Source of the DNA: Dietzia natronolimnaea
GTDB lineage: Bacteria; Actinomycetota; Actinomycetes; Mycobacteriales; Mycobacteriaceae
Assembly (NCBI RefSeq): GCF_002289575.1
Contig: NZ_NTGA01000012.1
Location: 1-64,000 of the forward strand
DNA: 64,000 nucleotides
Reading direction: 5' to 3'
This document shows, piece after piece, positions 1-8,285 of the stretch (the stretch's first letter is position 1; every line of letters starts with the position of its first letter). A program made the position numbers and the translations under genes. The notes beneath the pieces were generated by a model that searched no databases, had not been told where the DNA came from, and worked only from the letters and a program-made list of their open reading frames with translations.

Positions 1-6
1 ACCGAG

Positions 7-837
7 TTACACCACTCTATGGGGCACTACTAGCAGCGCGGTGGCCAGGCGCCTGATCAGCGGGTGGGGCGACTTCGCGGCGGTCCCGTGCGGCGTGCCG
101 GTCAGGACGACGTCTCCGGGCGACAGGTTGCAGAACGTGCTCAGCTCGCTCAGCGTCTCGGCGGGTCGATACAAGAAGTTCGACGTCGAATCCAACTGCC
201 TGACCTCGTCGTTCACCCTCAACTCCAGGGTCAGATCGTCGAGAAGCGCGTAATCGTCCTCCTCGAGGACGAGGAGCTCGGGGCCGAGCGGACAGAATCC
301 GCGGTAGCTCTTGCCCTTGAAGTACTGTCCCTGCGGTAGCTGGACGTCGCGGGCCGAGATGTCGTTGCCGATCGTGAGGGCGGCGACATAGCGGGGAAGG
401 TCGTCGTCGGTGAGGGTGACCGGCCGGTCGATGGTCGCACCGATCACCAACCCCAACTCGATCTCGTAGTCGAGCAGGCGCACATGGTCGGGGCGGGTGA
501 CCGGGTCGAACGGCCCGGCCACCGACGCGTCGGTCTTGTCGAAGAACAGATTGAACGCGCGGTTGTCGGGGTCCATGCCCGACTCGATGGCGTGTTGTCG
601 ATAGTTCGCGCCCTGGCAGATCACCCGACACGGGGTGGTCGCCGGCGACACCACCGTCACGGCGGACAGCTGATGCGTCGGCGGTCGGTCGAGGCCGTCC
701 CGCCACTCCGCGGCGCCGCGCTCCAGCACCTCCCCGGTGGTCGCATAGACGCCTTCCAGAGCGGTGACCTCGTCACCCTTGACGATGCCCCAGTGCGTCG
801 CCTCCTCGGCGACGAACCGGATCAGTCTGACGGCCAT
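7..837 (-). CDS. Fumarylacetoacetate hydrolase family protein
   Basis: This 276-residue protein has the FAH-fold of enzymes that cleave or hydrate 2-oxo/2,4-dioxo acids in aromatic and related catabolism; the exact substrate cannot be read from sequence. The metal-binding pattern of the family is visible: the acidic pair E125-x-E127 in DYEIELG, and D164 in GNDISARDVQ, followed by the conserved KGKSYRGFCPLGP region near 174-185. A GGAGGA ribosome site precedes the ATG. A TAGCGT -10 lies at 870-875, next to the palindromic operator it shares with the divergent TetR gene, so TetR control is likely. The stop codon is complete at 7-9. Confidence 0.9.
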   Translation of the reverse strand: MAVRLIRFVAEEATHWGIVKGDEVTALEGVYATTGEVLERGAAEWRDGLDRPPTHQLSAVTVVSPATTPCRVICQGANYRQHAIESGMDPDNRAFNLFFDKTDASVAGPFDPVTRPDHVRLLDYEIELGLVIGATIDRPVTLTDDDLPRYVAALTIGNDISARDVQLPQGQYFKGKSYRGFCPLGPELLVLEEDDYALLDDLTLELRVNDEVRQLDSTSNFLYRPAETLSELSTFCNLSPGDVVLTGTPHGTAAKSPHPLIRRLATALLVVPHRVV

Positions 838-884
838 GTGTCTCCTCCATGTCGAACCCGATGCCGCGGACGCTACCGATTCGG

Positions 885-912
885 TTGACTGTCAGTCAAT
901 GACTATCGGTCA
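885..912. promoter_or_regulatory. Paired TetR-type operators in the divergent promoter
   Basis: TTGACTGTCAGTCAA at 885-899 is a perfect palindrome with 7-bp arms. A weaker copy, TGACTATCGGTCA, follows at 900-912 with matching TGAC/GTCA ends. The centres are 14 bp apart. The pair lies immediately upstream of the FAH-gene -10 (870-875) and 28-55 bp upstream of the TetR -10 (940-945). This is the usual geometry for a TetR repressor acting on itself and its divergent neighbour. Confidence 0.75.
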
Positions 913-952
913 ATAATCCTGAGCGGCAGACCCCTCTCGTACACTCGGGGGC

Positions 953-1687
953 GTGAAAAGCGATGCCGGATCGCGCCCCGAGGGCACCCCCGACGGCACC
1001 ACCGCCTCGATGTCACGAGCCGAGCGCAAGGTCGCCACGCGCGGTCGCGTCCTCGACGCGGCCGCCGAGACGTTCGCCGAACGCGAGTACAGCGCGGTGA
1101 CGGTCTCCGAGATCGCTCGGCGAGCAGGCGTCGCGCACGGCCTGGTCTTCCACCACTTCGGGTCGAAGCAGGGGCTGTACCGAGCGGTCCTCGACAGGTT
1201 CGTGGAGAACATGGACTCGGCCTTCGCCGCGGGTGCCGGAGCCGACCCCGCCGACGCGATCCGAGCCGGCCTCCGTGCGCACCTGTGCTACGTCGCCGAT
1301 CACCCGGAGCTCGCCCAGCGGCTCATCGCCGGGGGACGCTCACCGGACGCGGACGTACTGGAAGCCTCGCAGGCAGGACGCGCCAGAGCACTCGAGATGA
1401 TGGCCGAGCTTGCCGGCGTCGACGTCGACGACGACACCGTCCAACTCGTCGGCCGAACCATCATCGCGGCCGCGGACGAGGCCTCGTTGAACTGGGTACG
1501 GACCGGGTGCCGCCTGCCCGTCGACCACCTCGTGGACTGGCTCGTCGAGGTGGGTTCCGCGGCGGCGAGGAGCGCCGCCGTTCTGGATCCGGGCCTCGCC
1601 GTCGACGCCGCCCTCGCGGCCGTGGCCACCCGCCCGGGGCCGGGAGCAGAGAGCATTTCGTCCGGCGGCAGGGACCAGCCGGACTAG
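953..1687 (+). CDS. TetR family transcriptional regulator
   Basis: A 244-residue one-component repressor. An N-terminal TetR helix-turn-helix spans about residues 22-68 (VSEIARRAGVAHGLVFHHFG, then K and the GLYRAVL helix). The variable C-terminal half should bind the ligand. The GTG start is supported by a TACACT -10 at 940-945 ending 7 nt before it, indicating a leaderless transcript. It is divergent from the FAH-family gene and separated from it by paired palindromes, so it most likely controls that gene and itself. The inducer is unknown. Confidence 0.9.
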   Translation: MKSDAGSRPEGTPDGTTASMSRAERKVATRGRVLDAAAETFAEREYSAVTVSEIARRAGVAHGLVFHHFGSKQGLYRAVLDRFVENMDSAFAAGAGADPADAIRAGLRAHLCYVADHPELAQRLIAGGRSPDADVLEASQAGRARALEMMAELAGVDVDDDTVQLVGRTIIAAADEASLNWVRTGCRLPVDHLVDWLVEVGSAAARSAAVLDPGLAVDAALAAVATRPGPGAESISSGGRDQPD

Positions 1688-1738
1688 AGTGACAGTCGTC
1701 ACATTCCGCGCCCAGCGGCGCCGTCCGAGAGATGCTCA

Positions 1739-2755
1739 GTGCCTCGATTCCGTGTCACCCTCCCCCTCCTGACGGCGGTGGCCTCGACAGCCCTGGCGCT
1801 GGTCAGCGCCCCGGTGGCATCGGCGTCCGACCCCGCCACCCGTCCCGCCCAGCCGATCTCGTATACGGCCGAGGCGGGCGGTGTCCATCAACTCACCAAC
1901 CCGGGTCAGCCGTGGCCGGGAGTCGACGACTGGTCGTGCCGCCCCACCGCAGAGCACCCGCGCCCGGTCATCCTCCTGCACGGCACCGGCGCCAACGGGG
2001 TCAACAACTGGGGGACCGTCGCGCCGTCCCTCCTCAACGAGGGCTACTGCGTCTTCTCACCCACGTACGGCGCGACACCCCTGTTCCCCGGAATCGGCGG
2101 TGCTTTACGGATGTCGGACCACGTCGCCGAGATGACCGCGTACCTCGACGGCGTCCTCGCGGCCACCGGAGCCGAGCAGGCAGACATGGTGGGCCATTCG
2201 CAGGGAGTGACCGTGGGGATGCACCTGTCCAAGGTCACCCGCCCGGGCAGGATCGGGACGGTGGTCTCGCTGGGCGGGTTCGCCGGCGGGACCGCGGAGG
2301 CGGGGCTCCCGGGCCTGGCATCCCTCTCGCCCATGGTGGACCTGGAGGGTATGGCCGCCGAGTCGTCGCGGGGCCTGCCCGACGGTCCGCTTCCCATGCC
2401 CTTCCCCGCGATGCTCGACATCAACGAACACTCGCCGACCGGCCGCCTCCTCTTCGCGGGAGGCACCCCGTTCGACCCGGGCACCCGGTACACCCTCATC
2501 GCCTCCGCGTACGACGGCCTGGTCCCGCCCGCGATGAGCTTCCCCGAGGGCGACCATCCGGGCGTCACCACCCACGTGCTCCAGGACACCTGTGCGCAGA
2601 ACGGGGCCGACCACGCTGCGCTCTACGCCGACCCCCAGACCCTCGACCTGATGCTCAACGCCCTCGACCCGGAGGCCGCCGTCACCCCCCGGTGCTGGCC
2701 CACCACCCCGATCCTCGGCGCACTCGGGGCCGTGCCGCCGCGCGGAAAGGCCTGA
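1739..2755 (+). CDS. Secreted alpha/beta-hydrolase lipase
   Basis: A 338-residue exported lipase/esterase. Residues 1-30 form a signal peptide (Arg-containing start, hydrophobic core, ASAS end). The oxyanion loop HGTG is at 81-84 and the nucleophile elbow GHSQG puts catalytic Ser at 154. An Asp (near SAYDGLVPP) and a His in the ADHAALYAD region may complete the triad. It resembles the actinobacterial class 2 triacylglycerol lipases (EstA/LipA type). The GTG start is chosen because the signal peptide begins directly there; the ATG at 1732 is in another frame. It is 51 bp after the TetR gene. A small inverted repeat, GTGAC-4-GTCAC, sits at 1689-1702. Confidence 0.85.
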   Translation: MPRFRVTLPLLTAVASTALALVSAPVASASDPATRPAQPISYTAEAGGVHQLTNPGQPWPGVDDWSCRPTAEHPRPVILLHGTGANGVNNWGTVAPSLLNEGYCVFSPTYGATPLFPGIGGALRMSDHVAEMTAYLDGVLAATGAEQADMVGHSQGVTVGMHLSKVTRPGRIGTVVSLGGFAGGTAEAGLPGLASLSPMVDLEGMAAESSRGLPDGPLPMPFPAMLDINEHSPTGRLLFAGGTPFDPGTRYTLIASAYDGLVPPAMSFPEGDHPGVTTHVLQDTCAQNGADHAALYADPQTLDLMLNALDPEAAVTPRCWPTTPILGALGAVPPRGKA

Positions 2756-2777
2756 TCTGTTCCCGATCGTGAGCCAC

Positions 2778-3128
2778 TCACACGCGCCCGCGCCTCCACG
2801 CCCACACCGACAGCCCCACCGCGGTCAGGGCGAGCACCGGGAGCGCCCATGCCCCGACGTGCACCATCTGCGTCCTCCAGTAGAACTCAGGGCCCGCGAT
2901 GCCCATGAAGGCGGACTTGTTCGTCAGAGGCATGTACGTCAGCAGTCCACCGGTCCACGTGATGGTCGGCAGCCACATGTAGAGCGACGCGGCCACCAGA
3001 AGCACCGCGGTCGGGAACGACAGCCAGAACCACGGGAACCCCTGACGGGGCTGCTCGGCTCGCCGGGGCAGGACGGCCGCGCCGACGAGTACCACCATCA
3101 CCACGGCGAACGTCCAGATCCAGACCAT
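2778..3128 (-). CDS. Small integral membrane protein, unknown function
   Basis: A 116-residue protein with three predicted membrane helices: the N-terminal IWTFAVVMVVLVGAAV, a middle FWLSFPTAVLLVAASLYMWL, and a C-terminal WALPVLALTAVGLSVWAW followed by a positive RRGRV tail. No family is recognised. The ATG at 3128 is preferred over an upstream in-frame start (to 3170) because a TAGCGT -10 at 3136-3141 ends 7 nt before it, the leaderless arrangement common in this window. It is convergent with the lipase gene, 22 bp away. Confidence 0.7.
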   Translation of the reverse strand: MVWIWTFAVVMVVLVGAAVLPRRAEQPRQGFPWFWLSFPTAVLLVAASLYMWLPTITWTGGLLTYMPLTNKSAFMGIAGPEFYWRTQMVHVGAWALPVLALTAVGLSVWAWRRGRV

Positions 3129-3181
3129 GGCGCCTACGCTAGCCACTCCGTGCCGGCGGCACTCGTCCACCGCCGTGCGAG

Positions 3182-3949
3182 CTACCCCGTCACCCGCCGC
3201 CGCTTCGACGCCCTCTCCGGGTCCGAGGCATACAGCCAGGACTCCGCCTCCCCCGGCCGGATCAGCGCCCGGCCCACCAGGATCACCGCGGCCTGCCGCA
3301 GCCCGGCGGCCTCGACGGCGTCAGCGATGTCCGCGAGCGTTCCCCGCAGCTCGACGCGGTGCGGTCGGCTCGCATCGGCCACCACGGCCACCGGGCAGTC
3401 CGCGCCGTGCGTGGGCACCAGCCGCTCGGCGAGCTCGCGGATCCGGGTGATCGCCAGGTGCAGCACCAGCGTCGCCCCGGTGGCGGCGAAGCTCTCCAAC
3501 GATTCAGACGACGGCATCGCCGTCGACCGGGCCTGGACCCGGGTCAGGACGACGGACTGGACCACCTCGGGCACGGTCAGCTCCACCCCCAGCTCGGCGG
3601 CGGCCGCCGCGTAGGCCGGGACGCCGGGCACCACGTCCCAGGGCACGCCCGCCGCGTCGAGTCGCCGGGTCTGCTCGGCCAGGGCCGAGTACAGCGACGG
3701 GTCACCTGAGCACAACCGCACCACCTCGAGCCCCTCGGCGTGGGCGGCGACGATCTCGGCGATGATCCCGTCGAGGTCCAGGTGCTGGGTGTCCACCAGC
3801 CGCGCGCCTGATCGGCAGTGGTCGAGCACGCCGTCGTCCAGGTAGGTGCCCGCGTACAGACAGACGTCGGCGGCGGCCAGAGCCGATGCCGCGCGCAGCG
3901 TGAGCAGGTCGGCGGCGCCGGGGCCGGCGCCCACGAAGTGCACGGTCAC
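3182..3949 (-). CDS. cobM: Precorrin-4 C11-methyltransferase
   Basis: A 255-residue SAM-dependent tetrapyrrole methylase of aerobic cobalamin synthesis; CobM converts precorrin-4 to precorrin-5. The family signatures are present: glycine loop VGAGPGAADLLTLRA near the start, YAGTYLD in the next strand, and RLCSGDPSLYSAL near residue 80 followed by VVPGVPAYAAAAAELG. Length is normal for CobM. Its start overlaps the stop of cobL in an ATGA junction, so the two are co-translated. The corresponding plus-strand cob genes begin about 1.5 kb away behind a B12 riboswitch; this pair has its own promoter. Confidence 0.95.
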   Translation of the reverse strand: MTVHFVGAGPGAADLLTLRAASALAAADVCLYAGTYLDDGVLDHCRSGARLVDTQHLDLDGIIAEIVAAHAEGLEVVRLCSGDPSLYSALAEQTRRLDAAGVPWDVVPGVPAYAAAAAELGVELTVPEVVQSVVLTRVQARSTAMPSSESLESFAATGATLVLHLAITRIRELAERLVPTHGADCPVAVVADASRPHRVELRGTLADIADAVEAAGLRQAAVILVGRALIRPGEAESWLYASDPERASKRRRVTG

Positions 3950-5190
3950 GAGGTCTCCCCTGTCTCCCGACGTTCACCCACGGCGGCGAACGGTTTGGTC
4001 GCGCACCACTGCACCACGGCCCGCGCGGGGGCCCAGCCGGTGAAGGTGCCGATCGAGTCGGCGTGTTCCACGTGGAACCGTACGAGCTCGCCGCCGAACT
4101 CGGCGCGGGCGTCGACGAGCACTCGCTCGGTCTCGATGGTCACCGCGTGGGCGACCAGCCTGCCGCCGGGACGCAGCGCCTCCCAACACTTCCGCAGCAG
4201 CCCGGGCGCGGTCCCCCCGCCGCCCACGAATACCGCGTCAGGGCGAGGGAGCCCGTCGAGTGCCTCGGGCGCGCGTCCGTGAACGACCTCCAGACCGGGC
4301 ACCCCCAGCCGGGCGGCGTTCCGCTCCACCCGCGCCGCCCGCCCGGCATCGGCCTCGACGGACACGGTGCGGCAGGACGGGTGGGCCCGCATCCACTCGA
4401 TCCCCACCGATCCGGCGCCGGCGCCCACGTCCCACAACACCTCACCCGGAGCGGGGGCGAGCCGGGAGAGCGCGGAGGCGCGCAGGTCGCGGCGGGTGAG
4501 TTGGCCGTCGCTCTCGAAGGCGTCGTCGGGCAGCCCGGGGGCGAGTCCCAGTGGGCGTGCGGTGGGCCCGGCCACACTCTCCACGGCCAGCACGTGCAGC
4601 TGCGGCGCCTCCCGGCCGGCCGGCCACTCGTCCGCGCGGCACACCATCCGCGCCTCGTCCGGGCTCCCCAGATCCGACAGCATGGTCAGCGCGCTCTGCC
4701 CGAACCCCGCACCGGTCAGCACCCCGGCGACCACAGAAGGGGTGTGGCGATCCTCGGAGAGGACCAGCAGTCGCCGTCCCGGGGCCAGTTCGCGCACGAG
4801 GGCCCGGTGGTCGCGCAGTACCGCCACCGTCTCGGCCGGCCACCTCATCCGGGCGCGGGCCAGCGCCTCCGAGGACACCGCCGGGAGCACCTCCACCGAC
4901 TCCGGGCCGAGCAGGTCGATCAACGTCGTGGCCACCCCGGCGACCAGCGGGTCCCCCGAGGCCAGCGCCACGATCGATCGTCCGGACCACCGCTCGAGAA
5001 CATCGACCAGCCCGGACCGCAGCGGCCGGGGCCACGGCACGCACTCGGCCACCGCCTCATTCGGGAGCATCGCCAGGTGCCGCTCCCCGCCCAGCAGGAC
5101 GTCGGCGCCCAGGACCGCGCGGCGGCGGGCCTCGTCGAGACCGCCCCAGCCGTCACCGCCGATCCCCACCACGACCACCCGCCCGTTCAT
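3946..5190 (-). CDS. cobL: Precorrin-6Y C5,15-methyltransferase (decarboxylating)
   Basis: A 414-residue fusion of the CbiE-type methylase (N-terminal half) and the CbiT-type methylase (C-terminal half), as in other CobL proteins. It methylates C5 and C15 of the corrin precursor and decarboxylates the acetate side chain. The N-terminal half begins VVVVGIGGDGWGGL; the C-terminal half contains the Rossmann SAM motif LWDVGAGAGSVGIEW. The ATG at 5190 is chosen because the protein begins there with the methylase glycine loop and a TAGGGT hexamer at 5199-5204 ends 8 nt upstream (leaderless). It overlaps cobM by 4 bp. Confidence 0.95.
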   Translation of the reverse strand: MNGRVVVVGIGGDGWGGLDEARRRAVLGADVLLGGERHLAMLPNEAVAECVPWPRPLRSGLVDVLERWSGRSIVALASGDPLVAGVATTLIDLLGPESVEVLPAVSSEALARARMRWPAETVAVLRDHRALVRELAPGRRLLVLSEDRHTPSVVAGVLTGAGFGQSALTMLSDLGSPDEARMVCRADEWPAGREAPQLHVLAVESVAGPTARPLGLAPGLPDDAFESDGQLTRRDLRASALSRLAPAPGEVLWDVGAGAGSVGIEWMRAHPSCRTVSVEADAGRAARVERNAARLGVPGLEVVHGRAPEALDGLPRPDAVFVGGGGTAPGLLRKCWEALRPGGRLVAHAVTIETERVLVDARAEFGGELVRFHVEHADSIGTFTGWAPARAVVQWCATKPFAAVGERRETGETS

Positions 5191-5274
5191 GACGCGGAAC
5201 CCTACCGCCCGGCCCGACCACCCGGAACGCGAGGACGCTGGGTAGCCTCGCCCTTGAAGAGACAACTACACCCC

Positions 5275-5445
5275 ACAGCACGAGGTGCCCCACGACCCGC
5301 CCCGGGCGGTGCGGAGGGGAGAATCAGGGAAGCCGGTGAGAATCCGGCACAGGGCCCGCTACGGTAACCCGGCCTCTCAGGCGATCGCGCCCCGCGCGAG
5401 CGCCCGGGATGAGCCGGGAAGTCCGGAGACCGGCCTCGCGCTGAC
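5275..5445 (+). promoter_or_regulatory. Cobalamin (AdoCbl) riboswitch
   Basis: The leader of chlID contains the conserved cobalamin aptamer blocks: GAGGTGCCC (5282-5290), the core GGGAAGCCGGTGAGAATCC (5327-5345), GGCCCGCTACGGTAA (5353-5367), and the B12 box AAGTCCGGAGACCGGCC (5419-5435). The aptamer ends about 40 nt before the chlID ATG, so control of translation initiation or early termination is plausible. Outer boundaries are approximate. High B12 would be expected to shut off chlID-cobO-cobB. Confidence 0.92.
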
Positions 5446-5475
5446 CTGAACTGGCAGACGAGAGCGGGAGCCCCC

Positions 5476-7671
5476 ATGCCACTGCACTACCCCTTCAGCG
5501 CCGTCGTCGGTTCCGACGACATGGCGCTGGCCCTGCTGTTGAACGCGGTGTCGCCGTCGGCTGGCGGTGTGTTGATCCGCGGCGAGAAGGGCACCGCCAA
5601 GTCCACGATGGTGCGTGCGCTCGCCGGGATCCTGCCGCAGATCGAGGTGGTGGCCGGCGACAGGTTCTCCAGCGCGCCCGCCGACCGTGGCACCGACACC
5701 CCCGACGGCCCGATCCCCCTGGACGCGCCCACCGAGCTCCGGCCGGTCCGGCTGGTCGAACTGCCGATCGGCGCGACCGAGGACCGCATCGCCGGCTCGC
5801 TGCACCTGGAGAAGGCGCTGAGCGAGGGAGTCACCGCCTTCGAGCCCGGCCTACTGGCCCGTGCGCACCGCGGACTGCTGTACGTGGACGAGGTCAACCT
5901 GCTCCACGACCACGTGGTGGACCAGCTCCTCGACGCCGCCGCCATGGGCCGGGTGACGGTCGAGCGCGACGGGGTGTCGGTCGAGCACGCCGCCCGCTTC
6001 GTGCTGATCGGCACCATGAACCCCGAGGAAGGTGAGCTCCGGCCCCAGCTGCTCGACCGCTTCGGCCTCACCGTCGAGGTGTCCGCCCCGCGGGAGGCGG
6101 AGTTGCGGGCCGAGGTGGTCCGCCGCCGGGTAGCCTTCGACTCCGACCCGGAGGGCTTCTGTGCCACCTTCGCGGCGGAGGAAGTGGCCTTGCGGGAGCG
6201 GATCGTCGCCGCCCGGGCGCGCGTGGGCGGCATCGAACTGACCGACTGGGCGCTCACGAAGATCGCCACCGTGTGCGCGGGCTTCGACGTCGACGGCATG
6301 CGCGCCGACATCGTCACCGCGCGCACGGCCGCCGCCCACGCCGCCTGGGAGGGGCGGGACCGGATCACCCGCGACGACATCCGCGTGGCCGCGCGCATGG
6401 CGCTGCCCCACCGCCGTCGCCGCGCACCGTTCGACGCCCCGGGTCTCGACGAGGATCTCCTCGACCGCCTGCTGGGCGACGATGACGAGCCCGACCCCGA
6501 TCCCGATCTCGACACCGAGCCCGACCCCCAGGCAAAAGCCCCGGCCGGGGACGACAATCCCGGCGCGGACGGCGCGGCAGGGGACGTCGACACCGCCGGG
6601 AACGACACCGCCGGCAACGACACGACCGGCGGGCAGGACGCCGGGTCGGGCGCCTCCGCCGAGCACGCCGACCCCTCCGCTTCCGCGGAGGACTGCGGAC
6701 GCGCCGAGTCGGATGCGGCCCAGGACGAACCGAGCCCTGACACCGGCACCGATGCCGGGGCGGATACCGGCGCAGAGCGACGACCGGGCGGCGCCTCGAC
6801 CGAACCGGGGACGGTCACGGCGGGCTCGGACCCGTACCGCACGCGGCTGCTGACCGTCGCCGGGACCGGCCACGGCGTCTCGGGCCGACGGTCCCGCGCG
6901 ATCACCACGACCGGCCGCCGCACCGGCTCGACCGGGTTCACCGGGTCCGACGTCCACCTGCCCGCGACCATCCGCGCCGCCGCGCCCCGGCAGGCCGCGC
7001 GGGGGCGCGGGGCAGGACTCGACGGCGGGCGACTGGTGCTGTCCGCCCGCGACCTACGCTCGGCGGTGCGCGAGGGACGAGAGGCCAACCTGGTGCTGTT
7101 CTGCGTGGACGCCTCCGGATCCATGGCCGCGCGCACCCGAATGGAGCAGGTCAAGACCGCCATCCTCTCCCTGCTGCTGGACGCCTACCGCCGCCGCGAC
7201 ACGGTGGGGCTGGTGACCTTCCGCGGGTCCGGTGCGCAGGTCGCCCTGCCGCCCACCTCCTCGGTGGACGTGGCCGCCGCCCGCCTGGCCGAGCTACCCG
7301 CCGGGGGCCGAACCCCACTGGCGGAGGGGCTGCTCACCGCCGCCGAGCTCCTCCGCGTCGAGAGGGTCCGCGATCCGCAGCGGCGACCCCTCGTCGTCGT
7401 CGTCACCGACGGCCGCGCCACCCACGGCCCGGACGCCCTGGCCCGGTCCCGCGCCGCGGCGGCCGGGCTGGCCTCCCTCGGTGTGGCGTCGGTGGTGGTG
7501 GACTGCGAGAGCGGCCGGTTCCGCATGGGCCTGGCCTCCGAGCTCGCCGCCCACCTGGGCGCCGAACACATCCCGCTGGGCGAGGTGACGGCCGAGGGAC
7601 TGACCCACACCGTCCGCACCCGTACGGCCGCGCGTCAGAGCCCCGCACACCCAGAGGGAGAGGTGGCCTGA
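5476..7671 (+). CDS. Mg/Co-chelatase ChlI/ChlD-type AAA+ and VWA fusion protein
   Basis: A 731-residue protein: an AAA+ ATPase domain of the BchI/ChlI type (Walker A GEKGTAKST at 36-44, Walker B LLYVDEVNLL near 135), a long acidic Asp/Pro/Gly-rich linker (about 335-460) and a C-terminal von Willebrand A domain with MIDAS VDASGSM near 542. In bacteria lacking CobS/CobT, ChlID proteins are assigned as ATPase partners of the cobaltochelatase CobN. The riboswitch in front and cobO-cobB behind support cobalt insertion, not chlorophyll synthesis. No CobN is in the window. The linker has imprecise TAGND repeats. The stop overlaps the cobO start (TGATG). Mycobacteria carry the same gene order. Confidence 0.88.
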   Translation: MPLHYPFSAVVGSDDMALALLLNAVSPSAGGVLIRGEKGTAKSTMVRALAGILPQIEVVAGDRFSSAPADRGTDTPDGPIPLDAPTELRPVRLVELPIGATEDRIAGSLHLEKALSEGVTAFEPGLLARAHRGLLYVDEVNLLHDHVVDQLLDAAAMGRVTVERDGVSVEHAARFVLIGTMNPEEGELRPQLLDRFGLTVEVSAPREAELRAEVVRRRVAFDSDPEGFCATFAAEEVALRERIVAARARVGGIELTDWALTKIATVCAGFDVDGMRADIVTARTAAAHAAWEGRDRITRDDIRVAARMALPHRRRRAPFDAPGLDEDLLDRLLGDDDEPDPDPDLDTEPDPQAKAPAGDDNPGADGAAGDVDTAGNDTAGNDTTGGQDAGSGASAEHADPSASAEDCGRAESDAAQDEPSPDTGTDAGADTGAERRPGGASTEPGTVTAGSDPYRTRLLTVAGTGHGVSGRRSRAITTTGRRTGSTGFTGSDVHLPATIRAAAPRQAARGRGAGLDGGRLVLSARDLRSAVREGREANLVLFCVDASGSMAARTRMEQVKTAILSLLLDAYRRRDTVGLVTFRGSGAQVALPPTSSVDVAAARLAELPAGGRTPLAEGLLTAAELLRVERVRDPQRRPLVVVVTDGRATHGPDALARSRAAAAGLASLGVASVVVDCESGRFRMGLASELAAHLGAEHIPLGEVTAEGLTHTVRTRTAARQSPAHPEGEVA

Positions 7672-8285
7672 TGCCGCAGGGACAACCGACCCGCGTGCCC
7701 GACGACGGGCTGAGCACCCGGCAACGCCGCAACAAGCCCCTGATCATGGTCCACACCGGGCCCGGCAAGGGGAAGTCGACGGCCGCGTTCGGCCTGGCCA
7801 TGCGCGCCTGGAACCAGGGATGGGACATCGGGGTGTTCCAGTTCGTCAAGTCCGCCAAGTGGCGCATCGGCGAGCAGACGGTCATGGAGCGGCTCGCCCG
7901 CCTGCACGCCGAGACCGGCGAGGGCGGGCCCGTCGAGTGGCACAAGATGGGCTCCGGCTGGTCGTGGTCGCGCAAGGACGGCACCGAGGAGGACCACGCC
8001 GCGGACGCCGCGGAGGGCTGGGCGGAGATCAAGCGCCGGCTGACCGACGAGCGTCACGACCTCTACCTGCTCGACGAGTTCACCTATCCCATGAAGTGGG
8101 GTTGGGTGGACGTCGAGGACGTGGTGGAGACACTGACCTCGCGGCCCGGTCGCCAGCACGTGGTGATCACCGGCCGCGACGCCGACCCCCGGCTGGTCGC
8201 GGCCGCCGACCTGGTCACCGAGATGACCAAGGTCAAACACCCGATGGACGCCGGCCAGAAGGGGCAGAGGGGAATCGAATGGTGA
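7671..8285 (+). CDS. cobO: Cob(I)yrinic acid a,c-diamide adenosyltransferase
   Basis: A 204-residue CobA/BtuR-family ATP:corrinoid adenosyltransferase, which attaches the 5'-deoxyadenosyl group to the reduced cobalt. The unusual P-loop HTGPGKGKST lies at about 28-37, with the family motifs GVFQFVKSAKWR and YLLDEFTYPMKWGW further on. Length is typical. It is translationally coupled on both sides: TGATG with chlID and a 7-bp overlap with cobB. It is part of the riboswitch-controlled operon. Confidence 0.95.
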   Translation: MPQGQPTRVPDDGLSTRQRRNKPLIMVHTGPGKGKSTAAFGLAMRAWNQGWDIGVFQFVKSAKWRIGEQTVMERLARLHAETGEGGPVEWHKMGSGWSWSRKDGTEEDHAADAAEGWAEIKRRLTDERHDLYLLDEFTYPMKWGWVDVEDVVETLTSRPGRQHVVITGRDADPRLVAAADLVTEMTKVKHPMDAGQKGQRGIEW

